Origin: Acidobacteriota bacterium | GTDB lineage: Bacteria > Acidobacteriota > UBA890 > WLXD01 | Direction: 5' to 3' | DNA length: 37,688 nucleotides | NCBI GenBank assembly: GCA_029263335.1 | Contig: JAJCXS010000088.1 | Location: 1 to 37,688 of the forward strand | Part shown: positions 9,085-18,253 of the stretch, in pieces | Layout: each line of letters opens with the position of its first letter | How positions within the stretch are numbered: the first letter of the stretch is position 1 | Notes under the pieces: model-generated | What the model saw: the letters and a program-made list of their open reading frames with translations, nothing else | What the model was told of the DNA's origin: nothing | Databases searched by the model: none | Position numbers and translations under genes: made by a program

Positions 9085-10590
9085 GTGCAGACAGCCAGTC
9101 TTGTTGATCTAGGTTCCAACAGCGCGCGATTGGTCGTCTACGAGTTCGAGCCGGGGCGCGGTTTCTGGCTGGTGGATGAGATTCGCGAGGTCGTGCGGCT
9201 GGGCTCGGGCCTGGCACACAATGGGGAGCTGTCCAGCGGCGCTATCGACAGAGCCCTGGTGGCGCTGCGCACGTTCGCGGACTTCGCCAGCGCCACGCAA
9301 CTGCCGCCGCTGCGCATCATGGCGACATCGGCGGTACGGACGGCCCGTAACCGAGAGAGTTTTCTCGACGCGGTCCGCGCGATGGATCTCGAGATTGACG
9401 TTCTGACCGGGGAGCAGGAGGCCGAGCAGGGGGTCATCGCAGTCGCCAATAGCACGGCCCTCTCCGATGCCTGGGTCATGGATCTTGGCGGCGGTAGCAT
9501 CCAGCTGTCCCGCATGCAGGGCCGGCGATACCAATATGGGACGGCGCATCCGTTCGGGGCCATCAGGGCAACCGAACAGTTCCTCACCTCGGACCCGCCG
9601 ACCGTCGCCGAGGTCGCAGAGTTGGAGCGTGCCATTGACGACGATCTCGGACCGGTGCTGGAGGAGGTCGCCGCCAGTGGCCTCCCGCTCGTGGCCATGG
9701 GGGGGACGGTTAGAAACCTGGCGCGTGCGGTTCAGCGGCGAGGTGACTACCCGTGGAAGTTGATGCACGGGTACCGGTTGCGAGCCGAGCAGCTCGATGA
9801 GCTGACCGAGAAACTCTGCACGCTGTCCTCGTCGCGACGCGCACGCGTCGCAGGGCTCAACCCCTACCGTGCCGATATCATTCTGGCGGGCGCGCTGGTG
9901 ATCCGGCGGATCCTCCAGGCGGCGCGACTCGATGCCCTGACGATTTCGGGGTACGGCATGCGCGAGGGGGCGCTGTATCAGCAGTTCCTGGCCGCGCCGC
10001 ACCTACTCGACGATGTGCGCGACTTTCATGTCGGCAACCTGCTTTGGCGCTACCCGCAGCCGGTGGGGCACACGGACCGCGTGATCGGCCTCAGCGCGCA
10101 GCTGTTCGCGGAACTGCGTCCACTGCATGGCTATGGAGCCGCCGAAGCGGATCTGCTCAGCGCGGCCGCCAGACTCCACGACATCGGCAAGGCGATTCAC
10201 TTTCGCGACCACGCCAAGCACGGAGCCTATCTGCTCTCCAGCGCACCGTTGCCTGGCTTCGACCACCGCGAGCAGGCGCTGCTGTCGCTTCTGCTCCTCT
10301 ACCATCGGTCCGGGAAGCCGAACCGAGCGCCCTATGGCCCCCTGCTGGACGACACGGACCGGCACATCTTGATGGTGCTGGAGACCTGCCTTCGATTGGC
10401 CGAGTATCTTGAGCGTTCACGTACAGGTCGGGTGCAGGGAGTACGGGCACGGATCGACCCCACGGTCGTAACCCTGGAGCTGATAGCCGACGGCGAGCCG
10501 TGGGTGGAGTTCTGGGAAACGCGCAAGCAGGCGCCGCTGTTCGAATCGACCTTCGGGCGCCCGCTGAGGCTCGAGATCGTGCCCGCCTGA
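9085..10590 (+). CDS. ppx: Ppx/GppA-family exopolyphosphatase with HD domain
   Basis: A 501-aa protein starting at GTG 9085, 6 bp after the previous gene. The N-terminal half has the ASKHA phosphatase motifs: phosphate-1 loop LVDLGSNSARLVVYE (residues 6-20), LTGEQEAEQGV with the catalytic-type Glu, and phosphate-2 loop VMDLGGGSIQLS. Residues about 320-480 form an HD-type domain (AARLHDIGKAIHFRDHAKHGAYLL), as in the longer Ppx/GppA proteins. The family removes terminal phosphates from polyphosphate (EC 3.6.1.11) and/or hydrolyses pppGpp, and sequence alone does not separate these roles. The nearby ppk1 favours polyphosphate. Cytoplasmic. Confidence 0.9.
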   Translation: MQTASLVDLGSNSARLVVYEFEPGRGFWLVDEIREVVRLGSGLAHNGELSSGAIDRALVALRTFADFASATQLPPLRIMATSAVRTARNRESFLDAVRAMDLEIDVLTGEQEAEQGVIAVANSTALSDAWVMDLGGGSIQLSRMQGRRYQYGTAHPFGAIRATEQFLTSDPPTVAEVAELERAIDDDLGPVLEEVAASGLPLVAMGGTVRNLARAVQRRGDYPWKLMHGYRLRAEQLDELTEKLCTLSSSRRARVAGLNPYRADIILAGALVIRRILQAARLDALTISGYGMREGALYQQFLAAPHLLDDVRDFHVGNLLWRYPQPVGHTDRVIGLSAQLFAELRPLHGYGAAEADLLSAAARLHDIGKAIHFRDHAKHGAYLLSSAPLPGFDHREQALLSLLLLYHRSGKPNRAPYGPLLDDTDRHILMVLETCLRLAEYLERSRTGRVQGVRARIDPTVVTLELIADGEPWVEFWETRKQAPLFESTFGRPLRLEIVPA

Positions 10591-10603
10591 CGTCGCCGGC
10601 TGG

Positions 10604-11092
10604 CTAGAGAAGCTTGGCCGGCACGAAGAAGCGGAGGCGGCCACTGCCCGCTGACAGGTCCTTCCAGCGTTGGATGTCGAGCTGCATGCAGGCGACGGCC
10701 GCGGTGGGAAAGCGCAAACTGGCGCGGCCGATGACCAGCGACGTGGTCTCGGACATGGCGGTCTCGTGGCCAACGACCATGAGCGAGTCGACGCTCTTGG
10801 ACACCTCGCGTATCACCCTCAACACGTGGCTCGGATTGCCGGTGTAGAGCTCGTCGAGATACTCGATCTCACATTCCCAGCTGCCGGCGCGGACGGCGCG
10901 TTGCAGGGTCTTGCGGGTGCGGACGGCGCTGGAGCACAGCACGAGATCCGGCAGGGCTCCGACGCTGCCAAGGAATTTGCCCATTGCCCCTGCCGCCCGC
11001 TGGCCGCGCTTGTTGAGCGGACGCTCGAAGTCGGTGCCGAACTCGGCATGCCAGTCGGACTTGGCGTGGCGGAACAAGAAGAGGGTCTTCAC
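10604..11092 (-). CDS. SixA-like histidine phosphatase
   Basis: A 162-aa single-domain protein of the histidine phosphatase (phosphoglycerate-mutase-like) superfamily. The catalytic His lies in LFLFRHAKSDW (the RH[GA] motif at the N-terminus), with Arg in SSAVRTRKTLQ and the second His in MVVGHETAMSE. The length and the RHAKSDW form match SixA, which dephosphorylates phosphohistidine in signalling proteins. The start is GTG at 11092. It is convergent with ppx (13-bp gap) and divergent from ppk1. SixA-like genes often accompany ppk/ppx genes, but its substrate here is not deducible. Cytoplasmic. Confidence 0.85.
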   Translation of the reverse strand: MKTLFLFRHAKSDWHAEFGTDFERPLNKRGQRAAGAMGKFLGSVGALPDLVLCSSAVRTRKTLQRAVRAGSWECEIEYLDELYTGNPSHVLRVIREVSKSVDSLMVVGHETAMSETTSLVIGRASLRFPTAAVACMQLDIQRWKDLSAGSGRLRFFVPAKLL

Positions 11093-11135
11093 GGAGGGCT
11101 CAGGTGCGAGGGGTTTCCTGGTCGGCGGATAATCC

Positions 11136-11141
11136 TATACT
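11136..11141 (+). promoter_or_regulatory. Possible -10 box for ppk1
   Basis: TATACT sits 34 nt upstream of the ppk1 start in the short divergent region between the SixA-like gene and ppk1. No convincing -35 accompanies it; TTTCCT, 16 nt upstream, is the best match. The region also has GGATAATCC nearby. Confidence 0.3.
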
Positions 11142-11175
11142 TGAAGCCTGTCGCTGAACACACGTTGGATAACAC

Positions 11176-13329
11176 ATGATGCCGGAACTACCTACCCAGG
11201 ACGCCCCCCCGGAGCCCGCAGAGCCTGTTCTGCGCTCCGACGATCTCGATCATCCCGGTCTGTTTATCAACCGCGAGATGTCGTGGCTGAGCTTCAACGA
11301 GCGAGTGCTCGAGGAGGCGTTGGACTCGAACCAGCGATTGCTGGAGCGCGTCAAGTTCGTGTCCATCTACGCCAGCAACCTGGACGAGTTCTTCATGATT
11401 CGCGTTTCCGGTCTGCGGCAGCAGCTGCAGGCCGGCGTCGTGAAGACGCCACCCGACGGCATGACGCCGTCCGAGCAGCTCGCGGCCATTCGCCGTGGCC
11501 TGTTGCCGCAGGAAGGCCGGCACACAGGGTGCTGGGAGGCGCTCAGGGGCGAGCTGGCAGCCGAGGGGATCCACGTCGTTGCCTACGACGAGCTCAAGAA
11601 GAAGCAAAAGAAGCTCGTCAGGCGCTACTTCAAGAAGGAGATCTTCCCGGTACTCACGCCGCTGGCTTTCGATCCCGGACACCCCTTCCCGCATATCTCC
11701 AACCTGAGCATGAACATCGCCGCGCTCGTGAAGCCGCACGAGGGGGAGATGGGCTTCGCACGGGTGAAGTTGCCCGGTTTCTTTCCGCGGCTGTTGCGGC
11801 TGCCCTCCGAGGAGGGGGCCGACGAGGAAAGCGCGCTGGGTCTGGATCCGGTCTCCGACGCAGATGCGTACTACGTGTGGATGGAAGACGTTATCGCGGC
11901 GAACCTCGATCTCCTGTTCCCCGGACACGAGATCGTTGGTGCCTTTGCGTTTCGGGTGACTCGGGATGCGGACCAGGAAATCGAGGAGGACGAGGCGGGG
12001 GATCTTCTCACCAGCATCCAGGAGAACCTGCGACTGAGGCACTTCGGTTCTGTCGTCAGGCTCGAAATCTCGGCCGGAGCACCGCCGGAGCTGCGCGAAG
12101 TGCTCGTCCAGAATCTCGGCCTGGCGCCGTATCAGGTCTACGCGGCCGCCACACGAGTAGGGCTCTCCGATGTGATGGAACTGTGCGGGCTGGATCGACC
12201 CGACCTGAAGGATGTTCCGTTCAAGCCCGCCCTGCCCGGACCGTGGGGTGGTGAAGAGAACATCTTCGACGTGATCGCCCGATCCGACCGTGTCGTGTAC
12301 CACCCCTACGAGAGCTTCCAGCCGGTGGTGGACTTTGTGCGCGCGGCAGCTTCGGACCCGGACGTGTTGGCTATCAAGCAGACGCTCTATCGCGCCGGGC
12401 AGGATTCGCCCATCGTCGAAGCGCTACGGCAGGCGCGGGAAAACGGCAAGCAGGTTGCCGCCATGATCGAGCTCAAGGCTCGTTTCGACGAGGCCAACAA
12501 CATCGTCTGGGCACGAGCACTGGAACAAGTGGGCGTCCACGTCGTCTACGGTGTGCTCGGTCTCAAGACCCACGCCAAGATGTGCCTGGTCGTTCGCCGC
12601 GAAGACAGTGGAGTCGCCCGTTATCTCCACATGAGCACGGGCAACTACAACGCGGGTACGGCGCGCATCTATACCGACATAGGGTTCTTCACGGCCGACC
12701 CGCAACTCTGCGGCGAGGCGGCGCGGCTATTCAATGCGCTCACCGGCTACTCGGCGGGAGACGCCTACGAGCATCTGCTGGTGGCTCCCGGCGCAATGAG
12801 AGGCGGCCTGCTCGCCCGCATCGAGCGCGAGATCGAACATCATCGCGCCCACGGTGGCGGGTACCTCGCGTTCAAGATGAACGCCCTGGTTGATCGCGCC
12901 TGCATCCAGGCGCTGTATCGCGCCTCGCAGGCTGGCGTCGTCGTGGATCTGCAGGTTCGGGGGATCTGCTGCCTGCGACCTGGTGTGCCCGGAATCAGCG
13001 ACAACATCAGCGTGACATCCCTCGTCGGCCGCTTCCTCGAACATCCCCGCATCTACTACTTCCGCAACGGCGGCGACGATGAGGTTCTCATGGGCTCGGC
13101 CGACCTGATGCCGAGAAACTTGGACCAGCGCGTGGAGATCCTGTTTCCCGTTCGCGACGAAAGCCTGCGACGAGCGATCGTCGACGAGATTCTCGCCGTG
13201 CATCTGCGCGACACGGTGAACGCCCGTAGCCTGCGCGCGGACGGAGACTGGGTGGCCGTGCAGGCCGAAGATGAGCCGTTCGACTCGCAGCAGTGGATGC
13301 TCGATCACGCCGCCGACGGGTACTGCTGA
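11176..13329 (+). CDS. ppk1: Polyphosphate kinase 1
   Basis: A 717-aa protein of the usual PPK1 length. It makes polyphosphate reversibly from ATP (EC 2.7.4.1). Domains in order: N-terminal helical domain (PGLFINREMSWLSFNERVLEE and YASNLDEFFMIRVSG), a head domain, and two phospholipase-D-like catalytic domains. The autophosphorylated His is in GLKTHAKMCLVVRRE (about residue 466) and a second active-site His is in EHPRIYYFRNG (about 623). NYNAGTARIYTDIG and GSADLMPRNLDQRVE are further PPK1 signatures. Two adjacent ATG codons (11176, 11179) are equally possible starts. It stands next to, but on separate transcripts from, the SixA-like gene and the ppx operon. Confidence 0.96.
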   Translation: MMPELPTQDAPPEPAEPVLRSDDLDHPGLFINREMSWLSFNERVLEEALDSNQRLLERVKFVSIYASNLDEFFMIRVSGLRQQLQAGVVKTPPDGMTPSEQLAAIRRGLLPQEGRHTGCWEALRGELAAEGIHVVAYDELKKKQKKLVRRYFKKEIFPVLTPLAFDPGHPFPHISNLSMNIAALVKPHEGEMGFARVKLPGFFPRLLRLPSEEGADEESALGLDPVSDADAYYVWMEDVIAANLDLLFPGHEIVGAFAFRVTRDADQEIEEDEAGDLLTSIQENLRLRHFGSVVRLEISAGAPPELREVLVQNLGLAPYQVYAAATRVGLSDVMELCGLDRPDLKDVPFKPALPGPWGGEENIFDVIARSDRVVYHPYESFQPVVDFVRAAASDPDVLAIKQTLYRAGQDSPIVEALRQARENGKQVAAMIELKARFDEANNIVWARALEQVGVHVVYGVLGLKTHAKMCLVVRREDSGVARYLHMSTGNYNAGTARIYTDIGFFTADPQLCGEAARLFNALTGYSAGDAYEHLLVAPGAMRGGLLARIEREIEHHRAHGGGYLAFKMNALVDRACIQALYRASQAGVVVDLQVRGICCLRPGVPGISDNISVTSLVGRFLEHPRIYYFRNGGDDEVLMGSADLMPRNLDQRVEILFPVRDESLRRAIVDEILAVHLRDTVNARSLRADGDWVAVQAEDEPFDSQQWMLDHAADGYC

Positions 13330-13637
13330 CAGGCGCCACGACAGGCCTCTTGGAGACGGTGCGGGAGCGCAGGCCGCGGACACCTGATTCCAGTGCCCGC
13401 GGCACGTCGTTGCCCTTCCAGTTGTTGGCCTGAAAAGCTTGTGCAATGGCACCGCCTCACGGATAATTCCGATGAGCACTCAGGTGTTCGGTCAGGCCCC
13501 GTGGGTGGGGTCCACGACCGCCGGGCGGCCCCGCCGGCAGTGGTGTTGGAGATGGTGGGGCGCTATTTATTGGGCAAAGGTTGTGAAATGTTTCACAACA
13601 ATCACCCTTTCGACCCACAGGTAAGGAGCCTCCGACC
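13330..13637 (+). other. Intergenic region upstream of the nqr operon (308 bp)
   Basis: No convincing gene; the short open frames here have no recognisable product. It holds GC-rich inverted repeats around 13520-13540 (GCCGG/CCGGC) that could end ppk1 transcription, although no T-run follows. An AT-rich stretch CTATTTATTGGG (13563-13574) may contain nqr promoter elements. The Rex-type operator lies at 13581-13598, and the AAGGAG ribosome-binding site of nqrA precedes its TTG start by 9 nt. Confidence 0.6.
13581..13598. promoter_or_regulatory. Rex-type redox operator upstream of nqrA
   Basis: TTGTGAAATGTTTCACAA is an inverted repeat extendable to 9-bp arms (13580-13599), and it fits the Rex consensus TTGTGAA-N4-TTCACAA exactly. 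Rex is a repressor that leaves DNA when NADH rises relative to NAD+. A site 40 bp before the first gene of an NADH-oxidising complex makes physiological sense. The core also fits the CRP consensus TGTGA-N6-TCACA, so a CRP/FNR-family protein is the alternative reader. Confidence 0.68.
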
Positions 13638-15011
13638 TTGGGCGTCCATCGCAATCGCAAGGGCCTAGACCTGCCTATCACCGGCCGGCCGGCGTCGGGG
13701 GTCGAGCAGGCTGGACAGCCTCGCCACGTGGCGTTGCTCGGCGGCGACTACGTCGGCATGAAACCCACGATGCACGTGCGCGTGGGCGACAGCGTGAGTC
13801 GCGGCCAGCTCATGTTCGGGTGTAAGAAGACCCTCAGCGTACGGTACACCGCTCCGGCGGAGGGACGAGTCGCCGCCGTCAATCGGGGTGACAAGCGCAA
13901 GTTCGAATCGATCGTCATCCAATTGTCGGCGGCGGAGGTTGCCGGCGGTACCGGTGCCGAGACGCCATTCGCCGCGTACCTGGGCCGCGATGTGCAGGGG
14001 CTCACACGCGAGCAGATTCGCGACCTGTTGGTCGAGTCAGGGGAATGGACGGCGCTGCGGGCCCGTCCTTTCGACAGTGTTGCGGATCCGGCGACAACGC
14101 CGAAGTCGATCTTCGTGACGGCGGTCGACTCGCATCCGTTGGCCCCCGGGCTGGCGCCATTGCTGAAGGAACAGCAGGGTGACTTCGATCACGGTCTGCA
14201 GGCTCTGGCGGGTCTCACCGAGGGCGCCGTTTACGTGTGCGCCGGCGCCGGAGACGCGGTCGCGATACCGAGTCACGAGCGCATCCAGCTCGAGGAGTTT
14301 GCCGGCCCACACCCCTCGGGTACGGCGGGCTGGCATATTCACACATTGGATCCTGTCGACCGCAACAAGCTTGTCTGGCACCTGGGCGCTCAGGACGTGA
14401 TCGCGATGGGGCACCTGTTCCGCACCGGTAAGCTCCAGGTTGAAAGAGTGGTGTCGCTGGCCGGGCCCTGTGTCACGCGGCCGCGTTTGCTGCGCACCCG
14501 GCGTGGCGTAGCGCTTGACGACCTGGTGTCGGGTCAGATGAGCGAAGGAAGGAAGCGGGTGATCTCGGGCTCGGTCTTTGGCGGCTGCACCGCCATGGGC
14601 GACGTTCATGGATTCCTGCGGCGCTACCATCAGCAGGTGTCGGTGATTACCGAGGACGATGGTCGCGCGTTCTTGGGCTGGATGGCCCCCGGCCTGAATG
14701 CTTTCTCCGTCAAGCCCGCGTTTCTCTCCAAACTGATGCCGGGAAGGCGCTTCGCCTTTACCACGGCGACCAACGGATCGAGCCGTGCCATCGTGCCGAT
14801 CGGGTCCTATGAGAAGGTGTTCCCCTTCGACATTCCTCCCAGTTTCCTGCTGCGAGCGCTGGCGGTGCACGACACCGAGCGCGCCGAGCAACTCGGCTGC
14901 CTGGAGTTGTCCGAGGAGGACATGGCGCTGTGCACGTTCGTTGAGCCGGGCAAGGCCGAGTACGGCCCCAAGTTGCGCGCGGTTCTCGACACGATCTGGA
15001 AGGAGGGGTAA
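13638..15011 (+). CDS. nqrA: Na+-translocating NADH:quinone reductase subunit A
   Basis: A 457-aa NqrA, the peripheral cytoplasmic subunit of the Na+-pumping NADH:ubiquinone oxidoreductase, implicated in quinone binding. Recognisable features are the N-terminal [11 protein letters not shown], the lipoyl-like segment [18 protein letters not shown]...LMFGCKK, and [17 protein letters not shown]. The TTG start at 13638 is supported by AAGGAG 9 nt upstream and by alignment of the N-terminal motif to the family. It is the first gene of the operon: its stop TAA shares one base with the nqrB ATG (TAATG). Regulation by the upstream Rex-like site is inferred. Confidence 0.94.
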   Translation: MGVHRNRKGLDLPITGRPASGVEQAGQPRHVALLGGDYVGMKPTMHVRVGDSVSRGQLMFGCKKTLSVRYTAPAEGRVAAVNRGDKRKFESIVIQLSAAEVAGGTGAETPFAAYLGRDVQGLTREQIRDLLVESGEWTALRARPFDSVADPATTPKSIFVTAVDSHPLAPGLAPLLKEQQGDFDHGLQALAGLTEGAVYVCAGAGDAVAIPSHERIQLEEFAGPHPSGTAGWHIHTLDPVDRNKLVWHLGAQDVIAMGHLFRTGKLQVERVVSLAGPCVTRPRLLRTRRGVALDDLVSGQMSEGRKRVISGSVFGGCTAMGDVHGFLRRYHQQVSVITEDDGRAFLGWMAPGLNAFSVKPAFLSKLMPGRRFAFTTATNGSSRAIVPIGSYEKVFPFDIPPSFLLRALAVHDTERAEQLGCLELSEEDMALCTFVEPGKAEYGPKLRAVLDTIWKEG

Positions 15012-16231
15012 TGCGCCTCCTTCGCAACATCCTCGACAAGCAAGAGAGGCTCTTTACCCAGGGCGGCCCGCTCGAGAGGTTCCATCCGCTCTTCGAGGCC
15101 GGGGACACGTTCCTGTACACGGCGGGGCACACGACGCGTACCACCGCCCATGTGCGCGATGGCCTGGATATGAAGCGACTCATGACCATCGTCGTCGTGG
15201 CGCTTCTCGGCTGTGTGTACATGGCGATGTACAACACCGGCTATCAGGCCAATCTCGCGATCTCAATGGGCGCTGCGGCACTCGACAACTGGCAAACCGC
15301 CCTGTATCAGTCGCTCGGCTTTGCCTTCGATCCCACCAGCCTGTTGGCCTGCATCGTTCACGGCGCGCTCTACTACGTACCCGTGCTGATCGTCACGTTG
15401 TTGGCAGGCGGCCTGTGGGAGGCGGTCTTCGCGATCGTGCGCGGCCACGAGATCAACGAAGGCTTCCTGGTTACCTGGATGCTGTTCCCGCTCATACTGC
15501 CGCCAACCGTGCCCCTGTGGCAGGTGGCTTTGGGGATCTCGTTCGGTGTCGTGATCGGCAAGGAGATCTTCGGCGGCACCGGAAAGAACATCTTCAACCC
15601 GGCGCTGATCTCCAGGGCTTTCCTGTTCTTCGCCTATCCGATGTATTTGTCCGGCGACAACGTCTGGACGGCAGCGCAGACATCTACCGACGGGGTATCG
15701 GGCGCCACATGGCTGGCGCGCGCCGCAGAGAGCGGACAGGCCGTGTTCGTGCCTTCGATCAGCTGGTGGGACGCGTTCGTGGGCCTGATGCCGGGTTCGA
15801 TGGGTGAGACCTCGGCTCTCGCCTGTCTGGTCGGCGCGCTCGTGCTGGTGGTAACCGGCATCGGCTCCTGGCGAATCATGGCAGGGCTGGCGATCGGCAC
15901 GATCGCTGTCTCGGCGCTGCTCAATGCCGTCGGTTCCACCACCAATCCGTTCTTTGATGTGCCCTTCTGGTGGCACTTCGTGCTCGGTGGATGGGCGTTC
16001 GGTGCGGTGTTCATGGCGACCGATCCTGTCTCGGCAGCCCACACGAATACCGGCCGCTGGATCTACGGTTTCCTGATCGGCGCCTTCGCGATCATCATCC
16101 GAGTCATCAACCCTGCCTACCCGGAAGGCATGATGCTGGCGATTCTGCTGATGAACGTCTTCGCGGCGACCATCGATCACTACGTCGTTCGTGCCAACAT
16201 CAAGCGGCGGAGTTCGCGCTATGCAACGTAA
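15011..16231 (+). CDS. nqrB: Na+-translocating NADH:quinone reductase subunit B
   Basis: A 406-aa polytopic membrane subunit with many hydrophobic segments (for example residues 57-75, 110-140, 150-180, 270-400). Thr233, in the motif DGVSGATWL (227-235), matches the S-G-A-T site where FMN is joined covalently by ApbE. The family subunit forms part of the Na+ path and carries riboflavin/quinone functions. The N-terminus (RNILDKQERLFTQGGPLERFHPLFEAGDTF) is the family's cytoplasmic leader. It overlaps nqrA by one base and nqrC by 11 bases, implying coupled translation. Confidence 0.95.
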   Translation: MRLLRNILDKQERLFTQGGPLERFHPLFEAGDTFLYTAGHTTRTTAHVRDGLDMKRLMTIVVVALLGCVYMAMYNTGYQANLAISMGAAALDNWQTALYQSLGFAFDPTSLLACIVHGALYYVPVLIVTLLAGGLWEAVFAIVRGHEINEGFLVTWMLFPLILPPTVPLWQVALGISFGVVIGKEIFGGTGKNIFNPALISRAFLFFAYPMYLSGDNVWTAAQTSTDGVSGATWLARAAESGQAVFVPSISWWDAFVGLMPGSMGETSALACLVGALVLVVTGIGSWRIMAGLAIGTIAVSALLNAVGSTTNPFFDVPFWWHFVLGGWAFGAVFMATDPVSAAHTNTGRWIYGFLIGAFAIIIRVINPAYPEGMMLAILLMNVFAATIDHYVVRANIKRRSSRYAT

Positions 16232-16997
16232 CGCCACCTACGTCCTGGGCTTTGCGGCCGCCGTCTGCGTGGTCTGTGCTGTCGTCGTATCGACCGCGGC
16301 GGTGGCACTCAAGGACCTGCAGGACGCCAACCTGTCGGCCTACCGTGAGCAGAATGTCCTCGAGGCGGCCGGGTTTTCGCAGCCGGGCGAGCCCCTTGTC
16401 GGCCAGGAGCTGGCGGCCGCAGTGGCGCGGTTGGATGCGAGCGTAATTGACCTCGCCACCGGCGACATCGATCCCGACATCGACGTGTCGACGTTCGATC
16501 AGCGCCGAGCGAGTACAGACCCCGGCAGTAGTCACCGTGTCGATGCCAATCGCGCGCGCGTCATGCGCGTGCCGAACAACGCTCTTGTCTACGAGGTTCG
16601 CGACGAGGCGGGTGCCCTGGAGATGGTCGTGTTGCCGATCGAGGGCAAGGGGCTGTGGTCGACGCTATACGGCTTCGTGGCGCTCGACGCCGATCTCAGC
16701 ACCGTGCGTGGCCTGACCTACTACGAGCAGAAAGAAACGGCCGGGCTCGGAGGCGAGGTGGACAACCCGCGCTGGAAGGCACTGTGGCCGGGACGCCAGG
16801 CGTTCGACGCGGCCGGCGGCATGGTGCTGCAGGTCGTCAAGGGGCAGGCGGGTCCGGTGGACCAGGCGCCCCACGAGGTCGACGGCATCTCCGGCGCGAC
16901 GATCACGTCGCGATCGGTAACGTACATGCTGCAGTTTTGGCTGGGCGATACAGGATTCGGCCCGTATCTGGACCGGCTTCGGGAAGAGGTGAACTGA
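16221..16997 (+). CDS. nqrC: Na+-translocating NADH:quinone reductase subunit C
   Basis: A 258-aa subunit with one N-terminal transmembrane helix (residues about 8-30) followed by a periplasmic FMN-binding domain. Thr227, in [13 protein letters not shown], is the covalent FMN attachment site (S-G-A-T motif). [18 protein letters not shown] is a second family signature. The ATG at 16221 ([11 protein letters not shown]) is preferred over an in-frame ATG at 16191, because it starts just before the membrane helix. It overlaps nqrB by 11 bases, and its stop overlaps nqrD as TGATG. Confidence 0.94.
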   Translation: MQRNATYVLGFAAAVCVVCAVVVSTAAVALKDLQDANLSAYREQNVLEAAGFSQPGEPLVGQELAAAVARLDASVIDLATGDIDPDIDVSTFDQRRASTDPGSSHRVDANRARVMRVPNNALVYEVRDEAGALEMVVLPIEGKGLWSTLYGFVALDADLSTVRGLTYYEQKETAGLGGEVDNPRWKALWPGRQAFDAAGGMVLQVVKGQAGPVDQAPHEVDGISGATITSRSVTYMLQFWLGDTGFGPYLDRLREEVN

Positions 16998-17617
16998 TGG
17001 CCTCCACACGCGAGACCTTTCTCGATCCGCTGGTCAACAACAACCCGATTACGTTGCAGGTGCTGGGCATCTGCTCGGCGCTGGCGGTGACCACCAAGAT
17101 GGAGGTCGCCCTGGTCATGTCGGTGGCCGTGATCGCGGTGCTCACGCTCTCGAACTTCTTTATCAGCGTGATTCGTAACTGGATCCCGAGCAACATCCGC
17201 ATCATCGTGCAGCTCACGATCATCGCTTCGCTGGTGATTGTCACGGACCAGATTCTCAAGGCCTACTTCTACGACGTTGCCCGGCAACTGACGGTCTTCA
17301 TCGGGCTGATCATCACCAACTGCATCATCATGGGGCGTGCCGAGGCGTTCGCCATGCAGAACGGCCCGTGGGAGAGCATCGTCGACGGGATCGGAAACGG
17401 ACTGGGCTACTCGCTGATCTTGATGATCGTCGGGTTTGTCCGTGAACTCTTCGGCTCGGGCCGGGTCTTCGGGGTGCCGGTCCTGACCACGGTCTCAGAT
17501 GGCGGTTGGTATGTGCCCAACGGCCTCCTGGTGCTGTCGCCGGGAGCGTTCTTCATCATCGGCATGTTGATCTGGGGCCTGCGGACATGGAAGCGCGACC
17601 AGACGGAGGTCGACTGA
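16997..17617 (+). CDS. nqrD: Na+-translocating NADH:quinone reductase subunit D
   Basis: A 206-aa integral membrane protein with about six helices. The start at 16997 follows from the TGATG overlap with nqrC and the family N-terminus [27 protein letters not shown]. Two conserved cysteines (LGICSALAV and [13 protein letters not shown]), together with two in NqrE, hold the intramembrane iron centre of the complex. The protein is homologous to NqrE and to RnfA/RnfE. The stop overlaps nqrE (TGATG). Confidence 0.94.
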   Translation: MASTRETFLDPLVNNNPITLQVLGICSALAVTTKMEVALVMSVAVIAVLTLSNFFISVIRNWIPSNIRIIVQLTIIASLVIVTDQILKAYFYDVARQLTVFIGLIITNCIIMGRAEAFAMQNGPWESIVDGIGNGLGYSLILMIVGFVRELFGSGRVFGVPVLTTVSDGGWYVPNGLLVLSPGAFFIIGMLIWGLRTWKRDQTEVD

Positions 17618-18234
17618 TGCTCGAGCACTATCTCGGCCTGTTTTTGACCGCGGCGTTCATCGAGAACCTCGCCCTCGCCTTCTTCCTGGGCATGTGCTCG
17701 TTCCTGGCGGTGTCCAAGAAGGTCGAAACCGCAGTCGGGCTGGGTAGCGCGGTCGTTTTTGTTCTCGCCATCACGGTGCCGATGAACAACTTCATCTACA
17801 ACTACCTGCTGCGGCAGGGAGCTCTGGAGTGGATCTCCGAGAGCCTGGGCGGGCAGGATCTGACGTTCTTGGGGTACCTCGCCTACATCGGTACCATTGC
17901 CGCGATGGTACAGATCGTCGAGATGACCCTGGATCGCTATTTCCCCGCTCTGCACGCCTCGCTCGGTATCTTCTTGCCGCTGATCGCAGTCAACTGCGCG
18001 ATCCTGGGCGCTTCGCTGTTCATGGTGGAGCGCGACTACACCTTCGCGGAAAGCGTGGTCTACGGGCTCGGCTCCGGCGTCGGCTGGGCGCTGGCGATTG
18101 TCGCGCTCGCCTCGATTCGCGAACGCATGCGGTACAGCGACGTTCCCGAGGGCCTGCGCGGTCTCGGTATGGCGTTCATCCTCACTGGCCTGCTGGCGAT
18201 TGGCTTCATGGCCTTCGGCGGCATCCAGCTGTAG
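17617..18234 (+). CDS. nqrE: Na+-translocating NADH:quinone reductase subunit E
   Basis: A 205-aa integral membrane protein with about six helices, paralogous to NqrD in inverted topology. The conserved cysteines are in [16 protein letters not shown] and [15 protein letters not shown], completing the four-Cys iron site with NqrD. The start ATG 17617 overlaps the nqrD stop by one base. The family segment [12 protein letters not shown] is present. Nineteen bases separate it from nqrF. Confidence 0.94.
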   Translation: MLEHYLGLFLTAAFIENLALAFFLGMCSFLAVSKKVETAVGLGSAVVFVLAITVPMNNFIYNYLLRQGALEWISESLGGQDLTFLGYLAYIGTIAAMVQIVEMTLDRYFPALHASLGIFLPLIAVNCAILGASLFMVERDYTFAESVVYGLGSGVGWALAIVALASIRERMRYSDVPEGLRGLGMAFILTGLLAIGFMAFGGIQL

Positions 18235-18253
18235 CGTTCAGGGGGAAGAGAAC

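Noticed and set aside
10594..10621. Terminator between ppx and the SixA-like gene
   Set aside because: CCGGC/GCCGG can pair around the shared intergenic bases, but the stem is only 5 bp with no T-run.
13581..13598. CRP site as the primary reading of the nqr palindrome
   Set aside because: TGTGA-N6-TCACA fits, but the longer TTGTGAA/TTCACAA arms and the NADH-linked target favour Rex; kept as an alternative, not as the main call.
13393..13668. Short plus-strand gene between ppk1 and nqrA
   Set aside because: No ribosome-binding site or recognisable product, and it would run across the Rex operator and the nqrA start.
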